DNA of 64,000 nt from Bradyrhizobium sp. C9. Its GTDB lineage: Bacteria > Pseudomonadota > Alphaproteobacteria > Rhizobiales > Xanthobacteraceae. Each line of letters opens with the position of its first letter. Positions within the stretch are counted from its first letter, which is position 1. This document shows, in pieces, positions 33,592-42,036 of this stretch. The position numbers were made by a program, and so were the translations under genes. The stretch covers positions 1-64,000 of the forward strand of contig NZ_NWTG01000014.1 of NCBI RefSeq assembly GCF_002532045.1, written 5' to 3'. Below the pieces are notes generated by a model that saw only the letters and a list, made by a program, of their open reading frames with translations, had not been told where the DNA came from and ran no database searches.

Positions 33592-34507
33592 GTCCCTCGT
33601 TGCCACGCTGATCTGCAATCCTGCAAGTCCCGCGCTCGACTCCACCATCGTCGACGGTGCGCGGGCCGTGCTGCCCTCACCGGGCCCGGCGCAGTGGCTG
33701 TTCAACGAAGTCGCCGTCGACATTCCGTTCGAGAGCCAAGATTCGAGCGGAGACGCCGGCAGGGACGAGATCAAGGCCATCGAGGAGCGGCTGCGACAGG
33801 CCCGCGGCGACCTGCCGATCGACATTGTCGTGCAGCCTCGGCTCGGCCGGCGCAAGAAGCTTTTTCTGGCTGACATGGATTCGACCATGATCGGCCAGGA
33901 ATGCATCGACGAGCTCGCCGACTTCGCCGGGCTGAAGGCCCATGTCGCAGCCATTACCGAGCGCGCGATGCGCGGCGAGATCGAGTTCGAGTCCGCGCTG
34001 CGCGAGCGGGTGGCCCTGCTCAAGGGCCTGCCGGTCGGCGTCGTCGACGAGGTGCTGGAGAAGCGCATCACGCCGACGCCGGGCGGCCGCGCGCTGGTCA
34101 TGACGATGCGCGCGCACGGCGCCTATACCTGCCTGATCTCCGGCGGCTTCACCCTGTTCACCAAGGTGGTCGCGGAGAAGATCGGCTTCCAGGAGAACCG
34201 CGCCAACCAGCTGCAGGTCGCGGACGGCAAGCTGACCGGCGAAGTGGTCGAGCCGATCCTCGGCCGCGCCACCAAGCTCGCCACCCTGGTCGAGCTGACC
34301 GAATCCTTCGACCTCGACGACATCGACACGCTGGTCACGGGCGACGGCGCCAATGATCTAGGCATGATCCAGGCCGCAGGTCTCGGCGTCGCCTATCACG
34401 CCAAGCCCGCGGTCGCAGCCGCCGCCGCGGCGCGGATCGATCACGGCGACCTCACCGCGCTGTTGTACGCGCAGGGCTATCGCCGGGACGAATTCGTGGC
34501 GGGGTAG
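33590..34507 (+). CDS. serB: Phosphoserine phosphatase
   Basis: A 305-residue HAD phosphatase for the last step of serine synthesis. The catalytic motif I is LADMDSTMIGQECIDEL. Motif II lies in CLISGGFTLF with Lys in KVVAEKIGF, and motif III is VTGDGANDLGM. The first 90 residues or so form the ACT-like N-terminus usual in alphaproteobacteria. ATG 33590 overlaps the miaA start; no clear Shine-Dalgarno precedes it, and its promoter would have to lie inside miaA. Confidence 0.93.
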   Translation: MSLVATLICNPASPALDSTIVDGARAVLPSPGPAQWLFNEVAVDIPFESQDSSGDAGRDEIKAIEERLRQARGDLPIDIVVQPRLGRRKKLFLADMDSTMIGQECIDELADFAGLKAHVAAITERAMRGEIEFESALRERVALLKGLPVGVVDEVLEKRITPTPGGRALVMTMRAHGAYTCLISGGFTLFTKVVAEKIGFQENRANQLQVADGKLTGEVVEPILGRATKLATLVELTESFDLDDIDTLVTGDGANDLGMIQAAGLGVAYHAKPAVAAAAAARIDHGDLTALLYAQGYRRDEFVAG

Positions 34508-34509
34508 GC

Positions 34510-34645
34510 TACGATGTCGTCCCGGCGCAGGCCGGGACCCATAACCACCGATGCCGATTACCTCGAAGCCGTTGCCTACTTCCTCAACAAGGACGGCCGC
34601 GGCGTACTGGATCCCTCGCTTTCGCGGGGGATGACAGTGACGGTG
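34510..34645. repeat. Intergenic repeat with GTCGTCCCGGC/GGGATGACA ends
   Basis: Between convergent serB and degP, TGTCGTCCCGGCGCAGGCC opens the element and GCTTTCGCGGGGGATGACA closes it. The ends are roughly inverted, and CCCGGCGCAGGCCGGGAC forms a local hairpin. It resembles a common Bradyrhizobium repeat. An open frame through it is probably not a gene. Confidence 0.55.
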
Positions 34646-34661
34646 AGGCCTCAGCGCGCGC

Positions 34662-36158
34662 CTACTGCACGCCGAGCGCGACGAAGCGCAATTCGCCGTC
34701 GCCGTTGGAAACCAGCAGCAGCACGGACTTCTTGCCGTCCTTCTTCAGCTGGTCGACGCGCTTCTTGATGTCGGCGGCGCTGGACACCGCCTCCTGCGCC
34801 ACCTCGACGATGACGTCGCCGGCCGACAGCCGCTTTTCGGCAGCGTCGGAGGCATTGTCGACGCCGGTGACGACGACGCCCTTCACGCTGTCCTTGATCT
34901 TGTACTTGGTGCGCAGATCCTTGCTCAGCGCCGCGAGATCGAGACCGAGCGCCTTCTGGGTCACCGGCTTCTCGGCGGTGTCGTCCTTGGGCTTGGCATT
35001 GGCCTGCTGAGCCTTGTCGTTGTCCTCGAGCCGGCCGAGCGTGACCTTGCGGGTCTCTTCATTGCCTTTGCGGATGATGACGACATCGACTTCCTTGCCG
35101 ACCGCGGTGTCAGCGACAATGCGCGACAGGTCCTTCGGATCCTTGACGTCCTTGCCGTCGAACTTGACGACGACATCGCCCGGCTCGATGCCGGCCGGCT
35201 TGGCCGGGCCCTTGTCGTCGACGCCGGCAACCAGCGCGCCACGCGCCGGCTTGATGTTGAGGCTGTCGGCGATCTCGTCGGTGACCTGCTGGATGCGCAC
35301 GCCGAGCCAGCCGCGGCGCAGCTCGCCGAACTTCTGCAGCTGGTCGACGACGCCCGCCACCGTCTTCGACGGCACGGCGAAGCCGAGACCGATCGAGCCG
35401 CCGGTCGGGGAGATGATCAGCGTGTTGACGCCGATCACCTCGCCATCGAGGTTGAACAGCGGGCCGCCGGAATTGCCGCGGTTGATGGCCGCGTCGGTCT
35501 GGATGTAGCTGTCATACGGGCCCTGGCTGATGTCACGGTTCTTGGCTGACACGATGCCTGCCGTCACCGTGCCACCGAGGCTGAACGGGTTGCCGATCGC
35601 GACCACCCAATCGCCGAGGCGGATCTTGTCGCTGTCGCCGAACTTCACCGAGGTGAGCGGCTTCGGCGGCTTGAACTTCAGGACCGCGAGGTCGGTCTTC
35701 TTGTCGACGCCGACCAGCTCGGCCTTGATCTTGGTGCCGTCGTTGAGGATGACGTTGATCTCGTCGGCGTCGGCGATGACGTGGTTGTTGGTGACGACGA
35801 TACCCGCGGTGTCGACGATGAAGCCGGAGCCGAGCGAGTTGGTCTTGCGCGGCTGGAACTCGCCGCTCTTGTCGCCGCCCTTGCCGGGCGGGCCGCGGCG
35901 GTTCTTGAAGAAGTCGTCGAAGAATTCCTCGAACGGGGAGCCGGGCGGCAGCTGCGGCATCGTCCGGTCCTTGGCCTCGATCGTCTGCGAGGTCGAGATG
36001 TTGACGACGGCGTCGATCACCTTCTCGGCGATGTCGGCAATGCCCTCGGGGCCGCGTGCGGACGCCGGCACAGAGCTCAGCATGCTCGCAGCACCGATCG
36101 AGATCGCAGCTCCCATCATGCGGAGGCGGCGGCTCAGGGCTGGTCTGGCAGCGATCAT
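34662..36158 (-). CDS. degP: Do/DegP-family periplasmic serine protease
   Basis: A 498-residue protein with a signal peptide ending near PASARG, a trypsin-like domain with triad H126 (TNNHV), D156 (KKTDLAVL) and S230 (GNSGGPL), and two PDZ domains (about 275-375 and 400-495). It degrades or refolds damaged envelope proteins. ATG 36158 follows GGAGA. The fourth gene in the hflK-hflC-DUF2065-degP order, it fits a membrane and envelope quality-control cluster. An Ala/Lys-rich linker separates the PDZ domains. The gap 36159-36325 holds nothing I can name. Confidence 0.93.
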   Translation of the reverse strand: MIAARPALSRRLRMMGAAISIGAASMLSSVPASARGPEGIADIAEKVIDAVVNISTSQTIEAKDRTMPQLPPGSPFEEFFDDFFKNRRGPPGKGGDKSGEFQPRKTNSLGSGFIVDTAGIVVTNNHVIADADEINVILNDGTKIKAELVGVDKKTDLAVLKFKPPKPLTSVKFGDSDKIRLGDWVVAIGNPFSLGGTVTAGIVSAKNRDISQGPYDSYIQTDAAINRGNSGGPLFNLDGEVIGVNTLIISPTGGSIGLGFAVPSKTVAGVVDQLQKFGELRRGWLGVRIQQVTDEIADSLNIKPARGALVAGVDDKGPAKPAGIEPGDVVVKFDGKDVKDPKDLSRIVADTAVGKEVDVVIIRKGNEETRKVTLGRLEDNDKAQQANAKPKDDTAEKPVTQKALGLDLAALSKDLRTKYKIKDSVKGVVVTGVDNASDAAEKRLSAGDVIVEVAQEAVSSAADIKKRVDQLKKDGKKSVLLLVSNGDGELRFVALGVQ

Positions 36159-36325
36159 GTCGGAGTTTCTCCAGGCAAACGGGTTCAAATTAGCTGGTTA
36201 CAGAGTGCGCCCGAACGGGCGTATGGCGCAAGCATCTCAGCCAGGCATTTCGGCGAAAAACCGGCTGCAAGAGGCTCACGATTATGTTCATTCCGGCGCG
36301 ATCTGCGCGGTGGAACAGGCAATGA

Positions 36326-36526
36326 TCAGCGCCGGACCACCCAGATCAGGATCAGTCCCGCGAGCGCCGAACCGATGCCGACGATGCGCAGGATGTTGTC
36401 GGGCGTGGCCAGCGCGCTCTTCATCGCCCGGCGCATCCAGTCGGGACTTGCCGCAAACAGGATGCCTTCGAGCACGAACAGTATTCCCAACCCGATGAGG
36501 AAGTCGCCGAACGCTATGGACTTCAT
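36326..36526 (-). CDS. DUF2065 family small membrane protein
   Basis: A 66-residue protein with two hydrophobic segments (GDFLIGLGILFVLEGILFA and IVGIGSALAGLILIWVV) separated by PDWMRRAMKSAL, the DUF2065 pattern. It is usually found just after hflC, as here, so a role with the HflKC complex is suspected but unproven. It probably shares the transcript with hflC. Confidence 0.85.
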   Translation of the reverse strand: MKSIAFGDFLIGLGILFVLEGILFAASPDWMRRAMKSALATPDNILRIVGIGSALAGLILIWVVRR

Positions 36527-36629
36527 CGGATGGCAGCCTCCCGCTCGATGCTTGTTGTTGTCGAGTGGCGGCGACGCGGTGTCCGCATCGCCGCCAAATC
36601 GTTCAAGTCGTGATGTTCAGGTCTTGACG

Positions 36630-37529
36630 TTACTGTTTCGGCGCGGCGGCCGCCTCGGGCAACTTGCCGTTCGCATTGCCGAAGTATCTGAAGAATTCCG
36701 AGTCCGGCCGCAACAGGAAACGCGTGTCGCCGGAACGCAGACTGTTCTCATAGGCCGTCATCGAGCGATAGAACGCGAAGAAGTCCTTGTCCTTGCCATA
36801 GGCCTCGGCGAACAGGCGGTTGCGCTCGGCGTCACCAGCACCGCGGGTTTGCTCCGCAGCCGAATTCGCTTCGGCGACGATCACGGTCGCTTCGCGGTCG
36901 GCCTTCGAGCGGATCTCCTGCGCCTTCTGGTCGCCCTGGGCCCGGAACTCGGCCGCTTCGCGCTGACGCTCGGACTTCATCCGGTCGTACACCGCCTGGC
37001 TGTTCTGCTCCGGCAGGTCGGCGCGGCGGATCCGGACGTCGACGACCTCGATGCCGTAGCCGTCGGCCTCTTTGTCGAGCTGCTCGCGAATCCGTGCCAT
37101 CAGCTTCTCGCGCTCGTCGCGCACCACTGTGATGAAGTTGACCTCGCCGAGCACGCGGCGCAGGGCCGCGTTGAGCAGCGTGGTCAGCTGCAGATTGGCG
37201 GCCTGGATCGAGCCGACGCTGGTGTAGTAGCGCAGCGCATTCTTGATGCGATAGCGCGCGAAGGCGTCGACCACGAGCCGCTTCTGGTCGGAGGCGATCA
37301 CTTCCTGCGACGGATTTTCGAGATCGAGGATGCGCTTGTCGACGTTGATCACCGAATTCCACGGCGCCTTGAAGTGCAGGCCGGGATCGGTGACGACCTC
37401 AACCGGCTCGCCGAACCGCAAGACGATGGTCTGCTCGGTCTGCGCCACGGTGAACATCGAGCTGTAGCCGACGGCGAGCACGATGAAGAGGACGATCAGG
37501 GACACAATGCCGGTGACAGGGGACCTCAT
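36630..37529 (-). CDS. hflC: FtsH modulator HflC
   Basis: A 299-residue SPFH/band-7 protein with one N-terminal transmembrane helix (VSLIVLFIVLAVGYSSMF) and the band-7 domain beginning EQTIVLRFGEPVEVVTDPGLHFK. With HflK it forms a membrane cage that regulates the FtsH protease. The start overlaps the hflK stop by four bases (ATGA). The C-terminus has charged helices from about residue 190. Confidence 0.93.
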   Translation of the reverse strand: MRSPVTGIVSLIVLFIVLAVGYSSMFTVAQTEQTIVLRFGEPVEVVTDPGLHFKAPWNSVINVDKRILDLENPSQEVIASDQKRLVVDAFARYRIKNALRYYTSVGSIQAANLQLTTLLNAALRRVLGEVNFITVVRDEREKLMARIREQLDKEADGYGIEVVDVRIRRADLPEQNSQAVYDRMKSERQREAAEFRAQGDQKAQEIRSKADREATVIVAEANSAAEQTRGAGDAERNRLFAEAYGKDKDFFAFYRSMTAYENSLRSGDTRFLLRPDSEFFRYFGNANGKLPEAAAAPKQ

Positions 37530-38671
37530 CGGGTGGCTCCCTGCTGCTGACCGGTCGTGGCCGGTGCTGCTGCCGGCGGACGCCGCGGCGTCAGTTCTCC
37601 GAGCGGAAGGTAGGGCACGATGTTCTGGCCCTGGCCGCCGTCATAGACGAGCTTCTCGGAGCTGCCGAGCACGCGTTCCATGGTCTCCAGATAGATGCGC
37701 TCGCGCGTCACTTCGGGTGCCTTCTTGTACTCATCATAGACTTTCAGGAAGCGTGCGCTCTGGCCCTTGGCCTCGGCGACCGCCTGCTCCTTGTAGCCTT
37801 CGGCGGCCTGCTGGATCTGCGCGGACCGACCACGCGCTTCCGGCACGATCCGGTTGGCGTAGGTCTGCGCCTCGTTCTGTTTGCGCTCGAGATCGGAGCG
37901 CGCCGCCTGCACGTCGCGGAATGCGTCGATCACCTGCGCCGGCGGATCGACCTTCTGCATCTGCACCTGGGTGATCTGGATGCCCGCGCTGTAGTTGTCG
38001 AGCGTCTTCTGCATCAGCTCCTGGACGTTCTGCTCGGTGACGTTGCGCGCCCCGGTCAGGATCGGCTGGATCTGCGAGCGCCCGATCACCTCACGCATCG
38101 CGCTTTCGGCAACCGCCTTCACGGTGCCTTCGGGATTCTGGATGTTGAACAGATAGGCGCCGGCCCCGCCGGGCTTGATCCGCCACAACACGGTGAAGTC
38201 GACGTCGACGATGTTCTCGTCGCCGGTCAGCATCAGGCTCTCTTCCGGCACGTCGCGCATGGTGCGGCCGCGCCGTGCGGGATCGTCGATCAGGGTCATG
38301 CCGATCGAGATCGTGTTGACGCGCAGCGCCTTCGGCAGCAGCACCGTCTCGATCGGATACGGCAGGTGATAGCGCAGGCCCGGCTGCGCGTCGCGGACGT
38401 ATTTGCCGAAGCGCAGCACGACGCCGAGCTCTTCGGACTGGACGCGGAAGATCCCGGTGGCGAACCAGATCGCCAGCGCGGCGACCAGTACCAGCGCGAT
38501 GCCCATGCCGCTGAAATGACCGCCGGGCAGCCACTGCTGCAGCCGGTCCTGGCCGCGCCGCAGCAGATCCTCAAGATCCGGCGGCCTCGGCCCGGCTGAC
38601 TGCGGACCCGTGCCCCATGGTCCTTTCGGACCCGAGCCCCATGGCCCCCCGCCTTGATTTTTCCACGGCAT
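37526..38671 (-). CDS. hflK: FtsH modulator HflK
   Basis: A 381-residue partner of HflC. A Gly/Pro-rich cytoplasmic N-terminus is followed by one transmembrane helix (GIALVLVAALAIWFATG) and a band-7 domain (SEELGVVLRFGKYVRDAQPGL). ATG 38671 has GAGGAG nine bases before it. First gene of the hflK-hflC-DUF2065-degP set. Upstream on the minus strand, TTGACA near 38800 could be a -35, but the -10 is weak. Confidence 0.93.
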   Translation of the reverse strand: MPWKNQGGGPWGSGPKGPWGTGPQSAGPRPPDLEDLLRRGQDRLQQWLPGGHFSGMGIALVLVAALAIWFATGIFRVQSEELGVVLRFGKYVRDAQPGLRYHLPYPIETVLLPKALRVNTISIGMTLIDDPARRGRTMRDVPEESLMLTGDENIVDVDFTVLWRIKPGGAGAYLFNIQNPEGTVKAVAESAMREVIGRSQIQPILTGARNVTEQNVQELMQKTLDNYSAGIQITQVQMQKVDPPAQVIDAFRDVQAARSDLERKQNEAQTYANRIVPEARGRSAQIQQAAEGYKEQAVAEAKGQSARFLKVYDEYKKAPEVTRERIYLETMERVLGSSEKLVYDGGQGQNIVPYLPLGELTPRRPPAAAPATTGQQQGATR

Positions 38672-38815
38672 CAAACATCTCCTCGGCAAGTCCGGACGGG
38701 ACGCCCGGCCTCGAATGTCCGGCCCGGTTATAGGGGACCGCTCAGGCCCTTACAACGCAAGCTTCCTCGCCGGACGAGCTATGCGCCGGGGCATAATTGT
38801 CAATGCAAACATTGG

Positions 38816-39328
38816 TTAACCCCGGCCGCGCCGACGATATGTCACATAGGAGAAGTCGACGCTGTCATCCGGACCTGCCGGATTTCGCACACGCGCGACC
38901 TCCTCCCACGCCTTGGTGTCGATTTTGTCGAACCGTGTATCGCCGTCCGGGCTAGCGTGAACCTCGGTGATCTCAAGCCGGTCGGCTATGCCCATCCACT
39001 GCGCATAGATTTCAGCGCCACCGATGATTGCAATTTCAGTGGCGAAACGCCGCAGCGCGTCACCAAGCGCAATTGCGTGGGCGTTCTCGAACGAATTGGT
39101 GACGATGGCGCCGCGCGCACGGTAGTTCGCATCGCGCGTCACCACGATGTTGGTGCGTCCCGGCAGCGGCCTGGGCAGGGATTCGAAGGTCTTGCGTCCC
39201 ATCACGACGGGCTTGTTGAGCGTGATCGCCTTGAGGCGTCGCAGATCGGATTTGAGCCGCCACGGAATGGCGTTGTCCTTCCCGATCACGCCGTTTTCGG
39301 CGACGGCGACGACGAGCACGATCTCCAT
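38816..39328 (-). CDS. folA: Dihydrofolate reductase
   Basis: A 170-residue NADPH-dependent enzyme reducing dihydrofolate. The N-terminal VVAVAENGVIGKDNAIPWRL is the Met20-like region. VVMGRKTFESLPRPLPGR and AIIGGAEIYAQ are the NADPH-binding motifs. Its ATG overlaps the GNAT stop by one base (TGATG). Last gene of thyA-GNAT-folA, which places the enzyme that regenerates the thymidylate synthase cofactor on the same transcript. Confidence 0.95.
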   Translation of the reverse strand: MEIVLVVAVAENGVIGKDNAIPWRLKSDLRRLKAITLNKPVVMGRKTFESLPRPLPGRTNIVVTRDANYRARGAIVTNSFENAHAIALGDALRRFATEIAIIGGAEIYAQWMGIADRLEITEVHASPDGDTRFDKIDTKAWEEVARVRNPAGPDDSVDFSYVTYRRRGRG

Positions 39329-39813
39329 CAGCGCGCTCCTTCCGCGAGTGCCGACAGCGCCTCGCCGGAGACGCGGCAAATCGTCCATTCGTCCATCATC
39401 TCGGCGCCGAGCGACTTGTAGAAGGCGATCGACGGCGCGTTCCAATCGAGCACCGCCCATTGCAGGCGCGCCCAGCCATTGGCGAGGCATTGCTTGGCCA
39501 GATGCACCAGCAGCGCCTTGCCGATGCCCTTGCCGCGCAGCGCCGGGCGCACGAAGAGGTCTTCGAGATAGATGCCGTGGCGGCCGGCGAAGGTCGAGAA
39601 GTTGACGAACCAGACCGCGAAGCCGGCCGGCTCGCCGTTCCATTCGGCGATGTCGCAAGTAAGCCGCGGGTTGGCGCCGAACAGCGCCTCGGCAATATCG
39701 GCCTCGGTGGCGTGGACCTCGTGCAAAAGCTTTTCGTAATCGGCGAGCTCGCGGACCAGCGAGAACACCAGTCCGGCCTCATCGGGCCGCGCGCGGCGGA
39801 TGGTGAGCGACAT
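39328..39813 (-). CDS. GNAT-family N-acetyltransferase
   Basis: A 161-residue acetyltransferase. The acetyl-CoA loop is VRPALRGKGIGKALL, preceded by YLEDLFV and followed by WNAPSIAFYKSLGAE, as in Gcn5-type enzymes. It lies between thyA and folA with one-base overlaps (TGATG) on both sides, so all three are translated together. Substrate unknown; diamine and amino-acid acetyltransferases are the closest-looking types. Confidence 0.88.
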   Translation of the reverse strand: MSLTIRRARPDEAGLVFSLVRELADYEKLLHEVHATEADIAEALFGANPRLTCDIAEWNGEPAGFAVWFVNFSTFAGRHGIYLEDLFVRPALRGKGIGKALLVHLAKQCLANGWARLQWAVLDWNAPSIAFYKSLGAEMMDEWTICRVSGEALSALAEGAR

Positions 39814-40607
39814 CAGACCGCGACTTCAGCCTTGATATGCGGATGCGGGTCGTAGTCCTCGAGTTTGAAGTCCTCGTAACGGAACGCGAAGATATCCTTC
39901 ACGTCGGGATTGATCGCCATCGTGGGCAACGGCCGCGTCGGCCGCGTCAATTGCAGCCGCGCCTGTTCGAGGTGGTTCGAGTAGAGATGCGCATCGCCGA
40001 GCGAGTGGACGAAATTGCCGGGCTTGAGGCCGGTCACCTGCGCCACCATCATGGTCAAGAGCGCATAGGAGGCGATGTTGAAGGGCACGCCGAGGAAGAC
40101 GTCGCCGGAGCGCTGATAGAGCTGGCAGGACAATTTGCCGTTCGCGACATAGAACTGGAACAGGCAGTGGCACGGCGGCAGCGCCATCTTGTCGACCTCG
40201 GCCGGATTCCAGGCGCTGACGATCAGCCGCCGCGAGTCCGGATTGCGCTTGATCATCTCGATCACACCAGCGATCTGGTCGATGCTTCGGCCGTCGGGCG
40301 CGGGCCACGAGCGCCATTGCGAGCCGTAGACCGGGCCGAGATCGCCATTGGCGTCGGCCCATTCGTCCCAGATCGTGACGCCGTTGTCGTTGAGATATTT
40401 GATGTTGGTGTCGCCGGCGAGGAACCAGAGCAGCTCGTGCACGATCGCCTTCAGCGGCAACCGCTTGGTGGTCAGCATCGGGAAGCCGGCCGACAGGTTG
40501 AAGCGCATCTGGTGGCCGAAGATCGACAGCGTGCCGGTGCCGGTGCGGTCGTGCTTCTCCGCGCCATCGGCGAGGATGCGTTCGAGCAGGTCGTGATACT
40601 GGTTCAT
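39813..40607 (-). CDS. thyA: Thymidylate synthase
   Basis: A 264-residue enzyme, the standard bacterial length, converting dUMP to dTMP with methylene-tetrahydrofolate. The catalytic cysteine lies in PPCHCLFQFYV. QRSGDVFLGVPFNIASYALL and the N-terminal DRTGTGTLSIFG are diagnostic. ATG 40607 is the first gene of the overlapping thyA-GNAT-folA operon. Confidence 0.97.
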   Translation of the reverse strand: MNQYHDLLERILADGAEKHDRTGTGTLSIFGHQMRFNLSAGFPMLTTKRLPLKAIVHELLWFLAGDTNIKYLNDNGVTIWDEWADANGDLGPVYGSQWRSWPAPDGRSIDQIAGVIEMIKRNPDSRRLIVSAWNPAEVDKMALPPCHCLFQFYVANGKLSCQLYQRSGDVFLGVPFNIASYALLTMMVAQVTGLKPGNFVHSLGDAHLYSNHLEQARLQLTRPTRPLPTMAINPDVKDIFAFRYEDFKLEDYDPHPHIKAEVAV

Positions 40608-40630
40608 GGCGTTGGTTTCGGACCCTCAAA

Positions 40631-40684
40631 GCGTTTTCGAGCGAAGTGGATACCGGTTCGCGTAAAGAAAACGCGTCAAAACTA
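40631..40684. repeat. AAGCGTTTTCGAGCGAAGTGG-type intergenic repeat
   Basis: AGCGTTTTCGAGCGAAGTGG, then ACCGGTTCGCGTAAAGAAAACGCGTCAAA, in the thyA upstream gap. An inverted relative lies at 49153-49200. A dispersed rhizobial family; no coding potential seen. Confidence 0.7.
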
Positions 40685-40789
40685 GCCGGAATGGCGAACT
40701 TAACGGCCGAGGCTGCCTATCGACATCCCGATTCGGCTGATTGCACCGATTATACCCCGAAAAGTGAGCACCCTTGCGCCAAACGACAA

Positions 40790-40813
40790 GGGGCGGAACT
40801 TGTGTTCCGCCCC
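40790..40813 (-). terminator. Hairpin after tctC
   Basis: GGGGCGGAAC (40790-40799), loop of four, GTTCCGCCCC (40804-40813): a perfect 10-base stem about 27 bases after the tctC stop, followed on the minus strand by TTGTCGTTT. A likely terminator. Confidence 0.7.
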
Positions 40814-40839
40814 TGCCCTATCCGCTTGATCGCGTTAAG

Positions 40840-41820
40840 TTAACTCGCCGGCTTCAGCACCGGGGTCCACTTCGCGATCTCGCTTTTGACGAGGGTCGCG
40901 AGCGCCTCCGGCGTGCGGTTGGCGGGTGCCGGGATCACGCTGCCGAGTTCGAGCAGCCGCTTGCGCACGTTCTCGTCGTCGAGCGCCTTGATGGCCGCGG
41001 CATTCAGCGTGGCGATGATCGCGGGCGAAGTTCCCTTCGGCGCGAAGATCGCGTTCCAGGCCTGGGCCTGGAATGCCGGCAGGCCGGCCTCTGCCGTGGT
41101 CGGGACATTGGGCAGCGACGGATTGCGCTCGGAGGTGGCGACCGCATAGGCCTTGATGGTGCCGGCGTTGATCTGCGGCACCGCGTTGACGATCTGGTCG
41201 CACATGTAATCGACCTGGCCGGCGACCAGCGCGTTCATGGCGGGGCCGGTGCCGTTGAAGGGCACGCCCACCGGCTTGACGTCGAGGATCGAGTTCAACA
41301 GCTCGCAGGAGGCGTGCGAGACCGAGCCGATGCCGGCATGCGCGGCGTTGACCTTGTCGGCATTGGCCTTCACGTAGGCGACGAATTCCTTCAGATCCTT
41401 CGGCGGGAAATCTTTGCGGGCAAGGATCAGGATCGGCGTGCCCGCGAGCAGCGCGACGGGCTCGAAGTCCTTTTCCGGATGGTAGGCGAGCTTCGGATAG
41501 AGCGGCACGGACGCCGCGTGCGTGCCCATATGTCCGGTGACCAGCGTGTAGCCGTCATTGGCGGCGCGTGCGGCGCGCGTCGTCGCCGTGGTGCCGCCGG
41601 CGCCGACCACGTTCTCGATGACGATGCTCTGTCCGAGCGTCTGCGCCATGTGCGCGGTGACGATGCGCGAGATCACGTCGGTCGGACCGCCGGCCGCGAA
41701 CGGCACGATCATGGTGATGGTGCGGGTCGGATAGGTTTGCGCCGACGCCGGCACGGCGAATGCGCCGAGCGCAGCAAATGCCGAAAGGCATGCGCCCGCA
41801 AGCGAGCGAATGGACATCAT
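40840..41820 (-). CDS. tctC: Tripartite tricarboxylate transporter substrate-binding protein (TctC)
   Basis: A 326-residue periplasmic receptor. The signal peptide ends at PASAQT. The mature protein opens YPTRTITMIVPFAAGGPTDVISR, the TctC/Bug hallmark, and contains VPFNGTGPAMNALVAGQVDYM. It captures a tricarboxylate or related acid for the TctA/TctB pair upstream. ATG 41820 has GGGAGG about seven bases before it. A hairpin with T run lies between tctA and this gene, so expression may be uncoupled from tctBA. Specificity within the large Bug family cannot be read. Confidence 0.9.
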   Translation of the reverse strand: MMSIRSLAGACLSAFAALGAFAVPASAQTYPTRTITMIVPFAAGGPTDVISRIVTAHMAQTLGQSIVIENVVGAGGTTATTRAARAANDGYTLVTGHMGTHAASVPLYPKLAYHPEKDFEPVALLAGTPILILARKDFPPKDLKEFVAYVKANADKVNAAHAGIGSVSHASCELLNSILDVKPVGVPFNGTGPAMNALVAGQVDYMCDQIVNAVPQINAGTIKAYAVATSERNPSLPNVPTTAEAGLPAFQAQAWNAIFAPKGTSPAIIATLNAAAIKALDDENVRKRLLELGSVIPAPANRTPEALATLVKSEIAKWTPVLKPAS

Positions 41821-41858
41821 CTCAATTCCTCCCGGGAACGTTTTAACCAAATAAAAAC

Positions 41859-41877
41859 GCCGGCCAAATCGGCCGGC
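41859..41877 (-). terminator. Hairpin with T run just upstream of tctC
   Basis: GCCGGCC, loop of five, GGCCGGC, then TTTTTATT on the minus strand. The T run ends about 32 bases before the tctC ATG. There is little room for a promoter between it and the tctC ribosome-binding site. Confidence 0.75.
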
Positions 41878-41959
41878 ATTTTCATTTCATGAGACGACAT
41901 CGAGTGTCGATTCGACTTCCGCCTGCGGCGCGCCGACGCAGGCCGGCGCTCCTTGTTTG

Positions 41960-42036
41960 AGCATGCTCTCCGCGCAAACACGTTCCGCGTTTGTCGCGAG
42001 GGAAAACCGCTTCACGCTTTTCCGGGCCGCGCTCTA
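41960..42036. repeat. Intergenic repeat ending in GCGCTCTAG
   Basis: GAGCATGCTCTCCGCGC, then GCGTTTG and GGGAAAACCGCTTCACGCTTTTCC, ending GCTCTAG. The minus-strand TAG at 42034-42036 is the tctA stop codon. Resembles a common rhizobial repeat family. Confidence 0.55.

Noticed and set aside
34514..34768. An 84-residue plus-strand frame after serB
   Set aside because: It lies largely inside the intergenic repeat and overlaps the degP end; composition is typical of a repeat-derived frame.
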